Below are positions 34,178 to 45,057 of a stretch of DNA of 64,000 nucleotides, piece after piece (the first letter of the stretch is position 1; every line of letters begins with the position of its first letter). The position numbers and the translations under genes are program-made. The stretch comes from Humulus lupulus (lineage: Eukaryota > Streptophyta > Magnoliopsida > Rosales > Cannabaceae), in assembly GCF_963169125.1 (NCBI RefSeq), contig NC_084794.1, positions 230,589,219-230,653,218 of the forward strand. The letters are read 5' to 3'. Under the pieces are notes generated by a model. That model did no database searches. It saw only the letters and a list, made by a program, of their open reading frames with translations, and was not told the DNA's origin.

Positions 34178-35484
34178 ATGGAGGACTTAGAGGAGGTCCC
34201 AATAGATGAGAACGAACCGACCAGAGTGGTCAAAGTTAGGAAGAATTTAAAGATGGAGGTGAGAGCACAACTAGTAGAATTTTTGCGAAGGAATCAAGAT
34301 GTCTTCGCCTGGTCTCACAAGGATATGGTGGGTATCTCACCAACTGTGATCAGCCATGTGCTCAACGTGGATGAAAACTACCCAGCAGTGCAGCAGAAGA
34401 GAAGGTTGCTTGACAAGGAACAAGCGAATGCTCTAAAAGAAGAAGTCAAGCGACTGAGGAAAATGGGTTCATAAGGGAAGCTTATTACCCCGCCTGGGTT
34501 TTCAACCCAGTGTTAGTGCCCAAGTCCACTGGGAAGTGGAGGACCTATGTGGACTTCACCAATTTGAATAAAGCATGTCCCAAAGACTGTTTTCCCTTGC
34601 CCAAGATAGACCAGTTGGTTGACGCAACTTCTGGTCATGAAACTTTGTCCTTCATGGACGCTTACTCTGGGTATAATTAGATAAGTATGCACCCTCCCGA
34701 CGAGGAGCATACCAGCTTCCGGACAGACATAGGATTATACTATTATAAGGTTATGCCATTCGGTTTGAAAAATGCAGGAGCCACCTACCAGCGTTTAGTG
34801 AATGGCATGTTCCATGACTTGATCGGCAAAAACATGGAATTGTACGTCGATGACATGCTAATCAAGTCAAAGGAAGCTGGGGGGCATGTACGAGATCTGG
34901 GGGAGTGCTTTGCAATACTTAGAAAGTACCGCATGAAGCTTAACCCCCTCAAATGCTCATTTGGAGTAAGTTCTGGAAAGTTTCTCGGATTTATAGTTAA
35001 CTCGCGAGGGATAGAAGCCAATCCTGAGAAGATTGAGGCACTCATGGAAATGAAGTCTCCAACTAGAACCAAAGATGTACAAAGTTTGACCGGACGGATT
35101 GCTGCTCTAAGTAGGTTTATTTCCAAATCAACGGACAAGTGTGTCCCGTTTTTTAACTTGCTAAGAGGAAGCAAGAAATTTGACTGGACAAAAGAATGTG
35201 AGCAGGCATTCCAAGCCATAAAAAAACATTTGGCTAAGCCTCCAGTTTTATCGAAGCGCATAGATGGAGAGGACCTTTTCATTTATTTGGTAGTCACAGA
35301 ACATGCCGTCAGTGCTGCTCTAATACGAGAGGAAGATAAGGTGCAACATCCGGTCTACTACGTCAGTAAGCGGTTGGTAGGAGCAGAGTCAAGGTACCCT
35401 ATGATCGAGAAGTTAGCATATTGTTTAGTGCTTGCGTCTCACAAATTACCGACTAGCCCTTACGACAAGTCTTACAAAAACTAG
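34178..35484 (+). pseudogene. Gypsy B reverse transcriptase with RT-linked RNase H
   Basis: Begins near EVRAQLVEFLRRNQDVFAWS. The frame is lost after LRKMGS (34,474) and resumes as AYYPAWVFNPVLVPKSTGKW, YVDFTNLNKACPKD, a stop at about 34,678, then TDIGLYYYKVMPFGLKNAGA and the catalytic YVDD at 34843-34854 (ELYVDDMLIKSKE), FGVSSGKFLGFIV, and thumb and RNase H segments (LTGRIAALSRFISK, ALIREEDKVQHPVYYVS). The frame then breaks at 35,484. The catalytic residues are intact, but the stops prevent full-length enzyme. Confidence 0.88.
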
Positions 35485-36019
35485 AAACCTCTGGTCGTTT
35501 ACTTAAATGGGTTGTCAAATTGGGCCAATTAGAGATCACGTATCAACCTTAATCATCCATCAAAGGACAAGCTCTAGCGGACTTCATTGCTAAATGCACT
35601 AAAATTCCTGATATTCCCGACGAGACAGAAAATGTAGCTGGGCAGAGAAAAGTTTTTCCTACCTAGCAACTTTATTTGGAGGGATCTTCGAATGAACATC
35701 ATGCGAGGGCCGAACTTATATTGATCACACCAAAGCAACATCGAATTCATTGTGCGTTAAAGTTCGGATTCAATGCCTCCAATAATGAGGTAGAATATGA
35801 AGCCATTTTAGCAGGATTACGATTGGCCAGAAATGTACATGCCCGGTTGGTCGAAGTAAATAGTGATTCTCAGCTGGTGGTTTACCAAATTTTGGGAGAA
35901 TATCAGGCGAGAGGTTTGCGTATGGTGGCATACTTAAATAAAGCTAAGGACTTATTAGCACAGTTTGAAGAGTACACAATCAAGTTGGTGCCATGAGAGA
36001 AGAACTCCAACATAGACAC
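35485..36019 (+). pseudogene. Gypsy B archaeal-type/plant RNase H domain
   Basis: GFNASNNEVEYEAILAGLRLA and NSDSQLVVYQILGEY are the hallmarks of the second RNase H of Tat-type elements. The match to gypsy A (3,500-3,900) is close. It ends at stop TGA 35,996 and is preceded by stops near 35,550 and 35,665. Confidence 0.82.
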
Positions 36020-37105
36020 CTTGGAGAAATTAGCCAGTGTGAAGGATGCTGACACTCTGAACATAGTACCAGTTGAATACTTAGAAACCCCAAGTATTAC
36101 CGAGAAAGAAGCAATGCCAATTACTATAACTGACACTTGGATGACACCCATCATCATGTACCTCGAGCAAGGGACCTTACCAGATAACCGCAATGATGCC
36201 AAGAGAACGATGAGACGGGCTGCTTGGTATGTCATAATGGAGGGGTGTTGTATAGAAGAGGGTACTCTATGCCACTACTCAGGTGTGTGACGCCCGACCA
36301 ATCAAAAAACATTTTAGCTGAAGTACACGAGGGATTTTGTGGAGATCACGCTGAAGGGCAGAGTCTCTCTAAAAAGATTTTGCGACAAGGATTTTTCTGG
36401 CCTACAATGAACGAGGACTTCATGGAATATGTGAAGAAATGTGATAAGTGTCAGAGATTTTCTAAGATACCTAGAGCACCTCCAAATATTTTAAAACAAA
36501 TGCAGAGTCCCTGGCCCTTTGCAGTATGGGAAATTGATCTGATCGGGAAGCCACCTAAAGGAAAAGGAGGAGTGCAGTTCGTTGTAGTTGTTGTGGATTA
36601 TTTCACTAAGTGGACTGAAGATGAACCATTAGCCACAATCACGTCAAAGAAAGTGTTAGATTTTGTGGTGAAAAATATCATATGTCACTATGGCCTGCCA
36701 AAAAAGATAGTGTCTGATAATGGTACATGGTTTGATTGTGATCTATTTACTGATTTTTGTGCTAAGCATGGCATCACGAAGAGCTTCTCCTCAGTGGCTC
36801 ACCCACAGGCGAATAGGCAGGTAGAAGTGGTAAACAAAACTTTGAAAGACACCCTAAAGAAGCGGCTCGAGCAAGCTAAAGGATGTTGGGCGGAAGAATT
36901 ACCAGAAGTTATCTGGTCGTACAGAACCATTGCTCGGATAGCGACTGGCCATACTCCTTTTTCGTTGGCATATGGTTATGAAGCTATGATACCGGTCAAG
37001 ATCAACCCCCCGTCCCATCGAAGAAGCGCTTACGTACTAGGACAAGAACAATCAATTACTAGCTAAATCTTTGGATTTTATTGAAGAAAAAGGGAGCATG
37101 AGAGT
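36020..37105 (+). pseudogene. Gypsy B integrase, N-terminal and core part
   Basis: After a linker (MEKLASVKDADTLNIVPV), the H2C2 zinc finger reads HEGFCGDHAEGQS...KKCDKCQRF. The integrase core keeps all three catalytic acids: D in WEIDLIG, D in VSDNGTWFD, E in NRQVEVVNK. TGHTPFSLAYGYEAMIPV closes the core. A frame change lies near 36,285 and another near 37,010. The sequence is cut at codon level by the solo LTR at 37106. The enzyme would join element cDNA to the host genome. Confidence 0.88.
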
Positions 37106-39018
37106 TGTAATGACCCAACTACTCTAGACTCTTGGACCATTAACGAAACTATACATACAAATTCTTACTAAAACTTACATTTGCGAAAATACCATAATTT
37201 TATTAGAAAACTTATAGAAATAAGAGTTACTTACATAAATACCAAGAAGGATATGGGATCCCATTGTTTGAAAAACAAAACATAACATGATTTATAAAAT
37301 AAAGTGATTACATAATAAGTGCGGAAAATACATATAAAGACCATAAATAAACGACTACATCCTCGAAATCGAACTCTCGACTCCTTGAATCAGTTCATCA
37401 CCAATACACATTCTCTAAGCGTCCACGAATCTTACCGCCTCTAAAGCTATTTTCCTGCACATAAAACAAAAAGGAATGAGCCTAATGCCTAGCAAGGAAA
37501 ATCTAACACATAGTCATAAACATAAATTTCATAAGAAACATAAAGACATAACATAACACTTTATCATACACATACTATAATGGCCATTATTACTTGGGGT
37601 CCCATAGACTAAACAAGTCATATGCCCATGAGATTAGTGGGGTCCTACAAGCTAAGTAGGTCATATGCCCATAATCTATTTGGGGTCTTGTTAGTCATAT
37701 GGGTCATATGCCCAAGCCTACAAACATACATATCATAACACTTATCATAACATAAGAAACATAAGATAACATAAGTATATAACATATAGATTCTATCCTA
37801 TTTTCCTTACCAAAGTTACCGGGATATATGGACAGTGTTGGGACTTTGGAATACTCCTAATAATCATTATGAAAAAGAGTGAGTCTAATGAAGAAAAAGA
37901 GATGAAAAGGAATGGGAAGACTAAACCATTGAGAAACATACTTACCAAAACTTATGTGCACAAGAACTTAGATTTCCTAACCAAAATAAAGATTAAGGTT
38001 AGAGGCTGGGTAGAAGACTATGAGAACTTAAAAGAACAAATACAGAATTGAACTAGAGTTTTGGGTTACCTTGAAGACTTGTAAGACCAATCTACACCTC
38101 AAACCGAAATACTATAAAACCTTACTTCCCAAAGTGTTTGATAAGCTTATGATGATCAAGCTTATGATTCCCCAACCCAGGTGTTTACACTCTCACACTC
38201 TCTTAGCACTTGCATCCTCTGAACTTAGAGCAAAAGATGAATAATGGCTGGGTACTAGGTCCTATTTATAGAGTTTAGGAATGAAAGGATCTTGATTTTA
38301 CTTGAATAAAAATAATAGCTTTTTAGGTGAAAATAATTTGAATAATCGTTCAGCAGAGGCTGAAGACTCGTTCAAAAAGATGTTGGACTTATCAAGAGGT
38401 TGAATGGCTTAATGGAAAAAGAATTCAAAAACTTTCAAAACATACTGAAGGAGGCGATATATCGCCCCCTGTAGGCGATATATCGCCTGGGCTAGTATGC
38501 CCGAGGCAGTCGTGCATCGTCTCGTGTTTTCCGTATCTACGTGCTGCGATATATCGCCCCCTATAGCTGCGATATATCGGCACACGCTGATTAATTAAAC
38601 ACGAAATTACACATTTTTAGCTAAGTTTGAATGGAGTAAACAGCCTTGACTAAGCCCTCAACGTATTCAAAGCTGCTGACTGACCTTATAGCATTCAAAC
38701 TTTACTCCTTATTAAATTAAATCCTCAAAATACTTAATCCTTAATCATCCATTCATAACATGTGCTTAAAATCCTATTGGTCCTTATCTAAACCTTATAG
38801 TATAATAAATATTATTCTTAATATCAGTCATATAATCAAACCTTAGGTTAATATTAATATTCTTAAACTATAGGGTAAACTTAGAAAATCTATATGTATT
38901 ACTATGAGTGTCCAAATAATTCCCAATCTGAACCAAAAATTCAAAGTTAAAAAGATAATACTATAAATACTATAATACTACTATCTATCTTAGCTAAGTA
39001 AAGTTCTTGGACTCTACA
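37106..39018 (-). mobile_element. Solo LTR inside gypsy B integrase
   Basis: TGTAATGACCC...GACTCTACA, 1913 bases, TSD agagt at 37101-37105 and 39019-39023. The family's orientation is minus, judged from the tgcag junction and the U5-type end near 37,106. It matches 1-804. Excising it with one TSD copy restores the gypsy integrase frame exactly. Four copies of a GCGATATATCGC-type palindrome are at 38454-38580. The open frame 37869-38051 has no known domain. Confidence 0.93.
38454..38580. repeat. GCGATATATCGC palindrome cluster
   Basis: Perfect 12-base palindromes at 38454-38465, 38475-38486 and 38546-38557, and one with a final G change at 38569-38580. They form the only GC-rich patch of this LTR. 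Confidence 0.9.
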
Positions 39019-39280
39019 AGAGTTGCTGCTCATCAACAAAAGGTGGCCCGCTATTTCAATTCCAGAGTTAAAGATCAAAAGTTTCAGGTTGGAGATTTGG
39101 TTATCATAAGAGTGTTCATCAAAGACTCAGGAGCTGGAGTGCTAGGACCAAATTGGGAAGGACCATATCAGATCGAGAAAGTCTTGCCACTAGGCACTTA
39201 AAAACTTTCTAGGCTGAATGGTGAGCTAATCAAAAACTACTAGAATGGCGAGCACCTTAGGAAATATTATCAATAAATAC
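39019..39280 (+). pseudogene. Gypsy B integrase C-terminus
   Basis: Resumes after the solo LTR: VAAHQQKVARYFNSRVKDQKF, QVGDLVIIR and LGPNWEGPYQIEKVL match the chromodomain-less C-terminal region of plant gypsy integrases (the GPY/F-like module). A stop follows LGT at 39,200, then LSRLNGELIKNY and HLRKYY with further stops, and the end is near 39,275. Confidence 0.85.
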
Positions 39281-40016
39281 CACTTGCACAGTGGTATCTT
39301 AGATTCAAGTGTTTTACTTGTTATTTAAGTATGTTTATGATCTGGTTATTTGCTGACCAGTCGATTCTTGCTACAAATATACATGTGTTAATTTTTCAAA
39401 CAGTGTTTAATTGATCAGTAAAATCAAGCAGTGTTCAACTGCTTGAATATTTTCTTTATATTCAATGTGTTTCACGAGTAGTGATTGCTCGAACAGATTC
39501 GGTCAAGTAGCAAGTGACCAAGGATCTTACAACCATCGATCACTTGGGGGGCACATGGGGTATACTGGTAAGTAATTCAACACAAGCAATGAGAGCACTA
39601 ATTAATATTTTTGTTTTTAGGATGACTTGTAAATTTTTGAGCTAACTTGTTTATCAAAAGCTTAAGTAAATTGGCTTCTTTCAAAATTCCAAGTTAAAAG
39701 CAAATATTCGTGTGAAATTAAAACATTAGGCTCATAAAATGTTAGAGCAATAAGAGTGTGAGAAAATATACTCAGCAGGGACTTATGAAATGTCTATAAT
39801 TTCTAAGTTAGAAAACTAAGTACTCATGTGAAAAATTCATGGCATAGATCAAGAGATTTTACTATTCACAAAAGACTTGGGATGTTTTAAGAAAAGTAAA
39901 GTAAAGTTTCAGGTAGCTCGGTCGTACAAGAAAAATATAATAACTACTGAGCAGTAATTGTCTTCACAAAAGTATGAGAAAAAGAAATAAACTACTGACT
40001 AGAAACAAGATTTTCA
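39281..40016. other. Gypsy B spacer between integrase and antisense gene
   Basis: No coding frame supported. AT-rich, with the PPT-like site at 39541-39553 shared with gypsy A. Confidence 0.6.
39541..39553 (+). other. Internal polypurine-tract-like site, gypsy B
   Basis: CACTTGGGGGGCA preceded by caagtagcaagtgaccaagg, as in gypsy A (4585-4635), and resembling the terminal tract AACTTGGGGGGCAAA (44076-44090) on the same strand. Confidence 0.5.
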
Positions 40017-42608
40017 CTAGTCAAGTTGAGCATGCTCTCTGGTCGGCCCAAAATGCTCACTGGTCGGGTAGACTGTTGCCTGGTTGGTCAACACTGTCCT
40101 CAGCATCAGGGACATCCTCTTGTTGAAATGATAGAGCAGGAGAAGCAGGCACAACACCATATGGATTAGCTGCCTCCTCGGCGGCCCTGGCCTGACATTT
40201 GGCAAGCTCTTCCGCCCTTGCCTCTCTGAGAGAAAGTCGAGGTTGAGGGGCTTGTTTAGCTTCCATATCTAATAGAAGCAGTTGAAATAGATCTCTTCAT
40301 AACGGGCAAGATCAGCTTCTTTGTCTTGTTTCAACTCTTCATTCTCATGAGTCATTTTCTCTAGCCGGTCGGTCAACGTCTTGTTGGTTTGGATCTATTT
40401 TTTATTTTCATCAGCCAACTCCCTTAGAGATCTGTCTCGCTCAGCAATTGTCTTCTCTGCCTGCTCAGCCTTGGATTGAAGATCTTTCTCAGATTTAGTC
40501 AAAGTTCCAATCATAGCTTGGGCTTCCACCAACTGATCATTCAAGACCTTGATCAACTCTTTATAGTCGTCTGCTCGGCGTTGGGCATGACTAACAGTGA
40601 TAAGTCCCTGGAATAAATAATTGGGAAATATTAAAATACGAGTGATCAATAAGAAAGTAAATATTTCTGATAAGATGCTTACACTCATGATTTGAGCAAG
40701 GCCTTTGTGGAGGACAACTTCGACGCTTTGTCGAGGTAGAGTCTCAAAGGTTTGAGTTGTAGTTGCATGGTGAAGAGTATGGTCCAGTAACTCTTTGTCA
40801 TATTCACCAATGACGCGAAGAGGCTCACTTAAGCAAGTTGACAAAGTAGTTTGTAGACTAGCATAAAAGGGAATTGACGAAGGAGCCAAACGTGGGAGAA
40901 TGACTGACTGGTCGGATGGTTTTCCCTGGCTATGTGGCATAGTCTTTATAACCTTGCTCGGAGGAGTTGAGTTGTTACCTTCACCAGTCTTCCTCTTTTG
41001 GGCAGAGGGGGTGTTGAATTGCTTGAACATGGTCAGATCTACATAAAAGTAAAGCAAAAATTGGGTTAGTAGAAACAATAAATGAACATAGGTAAAAAAT
41101 AAAATTCAACAGAATCATCACAAAATCCAATTATGGTTACTGTCAGCAAAACCTGAGTTCAGAATTTTGTTAAAAAACTCATCCACGTCCTCGTCCTCGT
41201 CCTACGGCGATGAGTTGTCTTCTCTAAAGAGCTCGATACTTTTGTCTTTGCCAAGCCTAACGAGAAAGGCGGGTCGGTGAGGATTTTCAAAATGAGGCTC
41301 TCTAATAATGGGACCACCTGGTCGGCGTGGATGAGGGGATGGAATAGGAGAAAACTGGTCGGTCACTACTTCAGTATCGACATTAGACTCATCAGTTGTG
41401 TTAGTGTCATTAGTCGTACTACCAACAACAATATCTTGGTTGTTCGGTAACAATCCCACTAAGCGGAGATTCTCCAAGGAGACCAACTGTTCAACATCTT
41501 TTTCATCTAGAGGCATGTTGGCAAGTTCTTCTGCTTAAGCATGCATTTCCCTAGTTGGGAGAGATTGATCAAAAGGGTCGGCATGTGTAAAAGCCAGGTT
41601 GTTGGCTTTAATGTCTGTAGTAAGGAAGTATTCTGAATAATATTTCCCAAGGTTCAATTTATGGGCTATACCATGAAGGTACTTAACCCCTTTTTGCCTA
41701 TAAAAGAGGTGAAAAAAACCTGTATTCTTGTGACTGGGGTTAGTCCTAAAATCGAACAAATAGTGTATCTCGTGAGGGATAGGCAGGTTCCAACCTTGAA
41801 AGTGGTAGAGAATGTATAGAGTAGACAAGGCTTTTACACCATTTGGAGCAATCTGGAAGGGAGACACATTGAAGTAATCTGCTATTGATCTAAAAAAGGG
41901 ATGCAAGGGGATTGTGGCTCCTGCATAAATGTGATACTTGGACCAGGCACAATAGGCTCCACCAGGATTATTGGCTCTTTGGTTAGGGTGTGGACATATC
42001 ACATTCACTCCTTCGAGAACCAAAGTCTCGATATGCTTATCAAACATTTTGGAATGTAGTTTAGAAGGCTTAGCTACAAACCAGGAAGGCACACCATCTT
42101 CATCTTTCCTCAGCCTAAGTGTAGCAGTTTGTTTGATTTCTATGGCGAATGCTTGGGTAACCTTTCTCTTGGGTTTTCCAGTTTTTCGAGCTTGGCGAGG
42201 TGGTTTTGAGGAAGCTTTAGTCTCGGCTTCTCCTAATAAATTTTCTCCCACACAGGGTACTCATTCTACCATCTTTTGTGTTTCTCTATGAGCAACTTGG
42301 GGATCTTGTTCTTGAGGGAGTCGATTAGACTTCTTCACCCTCATCGGTTGGTGCTGGTGTTGTTGCTTAAGGAACTTATCTTTGTGAAGAAAATATAAAG
42401 CTGACCGCATAAGGATTTTCTTGAGGTGACGGAGGCGGTCTTCAGGAGTTCGTTTGCTGGGGGATTTAGAAGAAGAATCACTGCTCGGAATAGTGTCCCT
42501 TGAAGCAGGAACTGAGGAGTCGGAGTCTGTTTGGTTGTCACCTCCCCTGTAGTCAAGGGGAGGTGAGTAAACCAAACAGAAAGTGAATGAAAAAACAAAA
42601 ATATACAC
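40017..42608 (-). pseudogene. Gypsy B antisense gene: gypsy-type 'Transposase_28'-like domain plus coiled coil
   Basis: Opposite to pol. One frame runs from 42608 to 41202 with only two in-frame stops, TGA at 42261-42263 and TAA at 41535-41537. It holds TPEDRLRHLKKILMRSALY, then a globular domain (IPLHPFFRSIADYFNVSP, IAPNGVKALSTLYILYHF) that resembles, from memory, the 'putative gypsy type transposon' domain (PF04195). An acidic segment follows. After a probable intron (acceptor near 41,040), an exon from FKQFNTPSAQKRKTGEGN runs to GLAQIMS (40683). A 75-base GT-AG intron (40608-40682) leads to a coiled-coil exon (SHAQRRADDYKELIKVLNDQ...). The end, near IWKLNKPLNLDFLSE, matches gypsy A. The product's function is unknown; stops disable this copy. 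Confidence 0.72.
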
Positions 42609-42739
42609 TACTCAGTGAAAAATTTTCTTTGAGAAGAGAAATCAATTTTCTGCAGATAAAGGCCTTTTTGGGAAATAATAGTAATTTTGAGAGATTCAGA
42701 GAAAAGACAATCAAATAGTTTCGAATGTCGTGTGGTGTT

Positions 42740-43215
42740 CAGGGGTATAAGGCCTAAGGTGGTGTCCGAGCAACCGGGTGTGTGTCCGAGCGGCTGTGCG
42801 ATGCCCGAGCGGCTGGGAGCATGTCCGAGGAGCTGGGCGTGTCCGAGGAGTTGGGCATGTCCGAGGAGCTGGCGTATCTGAGGAGTTGGTGTGTCCGAGT
42901 GATTTGGTGTGTGTCCGAGCATTCAAGTGTGTGTCTGATCAGCTGGGAGCATGTCCGAGGAGCTACGCGTGTCCAAGGAGTTGGGCGTATCTGAGGAGCT
43001 GGCGTATCCAAGGAGCTGGTGTGTCCGAGTGATTTGGTGTGTGTCCGAGCATTCAGGTGTGTGTCCGAGCAGCTGTGCGGTGCCCAAGCGGCTAGGAGCA
43101 TGTTCGAGGAGCTGAGCATGTTCAAGGAGCTGGTGTGTCTAAAGAGCTGGGCATGTCCGAGGAGCTGGGCGTCCAAGGAGCAAGGATGTGTGTCCGAGCA
43201 GCTAGGAGAAAAAAC
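42740..43215. repeat. GTCCGAGGAGCTGGGC tandem array upstream of antisense gene
   Basis: About 25 degenerate units of 17-20 bases (gtgtccgagcagctgg... and variants). There is a higher-order repeat of 130 bases: the same phrase gtgtccgagtgatttggtg starts at 42891 and 43021. It keeps frames open on both strands (42754-43266 minus, 43019-43465 plus), which are not genes. It lies on the promoter side of the antisense gene. Confidence 0.85.
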
Positions 43216-44075
43216 ACACGAGGGCCAAACAGGGGTCCGATCGGCTAGGTGTGGCAAAAGAAACAAGTTTGATGGGCTAAAGGGTATGGAGCATAGCTTG
43301 ATGTATAAACATATTTTCTTGATCTTGGACTATGCAAACAAGATCAAAAAGTGGAATTCTATGAGTTCAACAAGTCTCAAGAAAAAACCATATGCTCTTC
43401 TTAAACCCATGAACCTGAAACTACAATGTGTGATGGGAAAACATTTTTCTTTCAAAATTTCATAAAATTGATGGAAAAATTGGCTAACCTAAAGCCCAAA
43501 CTACACTATATCAGCCACAAAGTCTCTATTCTACAAAGATTTATCACAAAAAATCCAAGAAGATATTTCAAAAGGGGTTTCGGCATGTGTGTGTTCTAAC
43601 AAGTTTTTGTGTTGATTTTTAAAGTTTAAAAAGCTTAAAGATAAAGATGAAGAAGGAGAATCTTACCCAAATGTATTGAAGAGCCTTTGATTTCTTGAGA
43701 AAGCTTGGATTTGCTTGGAGAAGTTGAAGTGCATTGGAAATTTGTGGAGGTTTCGACCAAGAGAAAGGAGAGTGTTGTTGACGATGAAATTCTTGCTTAT
43801 GAGTAGTGGGCATCCGTGGGTCTATTTAAAGGAGAGAAAGGAAGAGAAAAGGAAACTCCCACTTTCCCTGAAGACTCTTGGTATTCTCTCTCCAATGATT
43901 GGAAACGAGTAACTGCCATTTTCATGGCTGAAAATTTTAATTATACCTTTATTTGCAAAAGGCGAGAAGATGCCAATGGTCATTTTTGGAATTTTAGGAC
44001 ACAGTAATTATTAAATTTACTGCAGATCCTTACGAGAAGTAGGAAAAGTTTATCATATGAGAAAATTATATAATA
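43216..44075. other. Gypsy B region between array and 3' LTR
   Basis: No supported coding sequence. On the minus strand it would include the transcription start and 5' leader of the antisense gene. No clear TATA box was identified. Confidence 0.4.
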
Positions 44076-44090
44076 AACTTGGGGGGCAAA
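44076..44090 (+). other. Polypurine tract of gypsy B
   Basis: AACTTGGGGGGCAAA immediately before the 3' LTR, identical to that of gypsy A. Confidence 0.85.
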
Positions 44091-44900
44091 TGTTATCCCC
44101 AATAATTTTGTTCAATGACATGGCAATCGGATAAACAAGTGGTAATGCATGGTCAGTAAATGACACATTAATAGTCAATAAATGTGTTGACTAAAGAAGT
44201 GAAAATGTTGGGAGTTGACTTGCGGAGTTGTGATATTAATGGTCAGAAGTGATTTGCCCGACCAGTGAGGTGTCTTGGCCAACCAGTAATGTGTTTTTGC
44301 CGGCCAGTCACTTCGGGGAATGGATTTAGTCAACCGGATGGATCAGAATCTCAGGAGTTAACCGTCCAGTGACTCTTTAGTAAAGCCTCAGTAACAGCTT
44401 CAACCCAAATCACCCTTAACTGCCGCGGGAATCTCTCAGATATCCCGAAGTAATAGCTATATTGTTGTAATTTGAATTTATGTATATTTTATTAATTAAA
44501 GTTGGTTGGAACAACAAAGGACCCCATCAAACAGGATATTTCTCATGTACAATCCATGAGCCTATAAATAAATGGCTTGTGGCATCATTTAGGAAGATCT
44601 GGGGATTGAAAGAAAACTTTCTAGTTTGGAGACTTTGTGATCATTACTTTGGGCATTCTAGGAGCATTTTCTAAGAGTTCAGAGAGGGAAACACTATATT
44701 TTTCTACTTATACTTGAGAAACTTAGTTGACTAAGGTTCATCTGATCTTAAGTATTGGTTAAATATATCACAACTCTAAGTGGATTAGGCTATTACCAAC
44801 AAACTGGGGCTGAACCACTATAAAAATTATTTGTGTTACCAACTCAAGGTTTATTGTCGTTTCTGCGTCTACTCGCAGTTGGCCAAAATTGTGGTCAACA
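44091..44900 (+). repeat. 3' LTR of gypsy B
   Basis: TGTTATCCCC ... GTGGTCAACA, 810 bases. It has two 21-base units (44260-44301), TATAAATA (44563-44570) and GCTGAACCACTATAAAA (44809-44825). Many single-base differences from the 5' LTR show an insertion of some age. Confidence 0.92.
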
Positions 44901-44905
44901 GTTAG

Positions 44906-45018
44906 GTTGAACATAAGTACTTTCCTTTAATATTTGTATCGATCCTCTATATCAAATAGGTTTTTGTTTCATGACCAAGAATTGAGAGGTTTACATTCTT
45001 CATTCAGTATCCTACTAC

Positions 45019-45057
<39 letters not shown>

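Larger units (their letters stand above)
30182..44900 (+). mobile_element. Gypsy B: full-length Tat-type Ty3/gypsy retrotransposon
   Basis: TSD gttag at 30177-30181 and 44901-44905. It has a 5' LTR (901 bases), primer site, gag, protease, RT, RNase H and integrase in gypsy order, a solo LTR inside integrase (37106-39018), an internal PPT-like site, an antisense gene (about 40,017-42,608), a repeat array, a polypurine tract and a 3' LTR (810 bases). The total is 14,719 bases, or about 12.8 kb without the nested LTR. Stops occur in gag, pol and the antisense gene, so it is not autonomous now. The layout and antisense gene point to the Tat/Retand-like group. Confidence 0.9.

Noticed and set aside
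34785..35282. Minus-strand 165-codon frame
   Set aside because: Shadow of the gypsy B reverse transcriptase.
41971..42291. Plus-strand 106-codon frame
   Set aside because: Shadow of the antisense gene's globular domain, which has the better support.
42754..43465. Long frames on both strands through the gtccgagg array (170 and 148 codons)
   Set aside because: Both strands stay open because a short unit repeats; the products are low-complexity with no domain.
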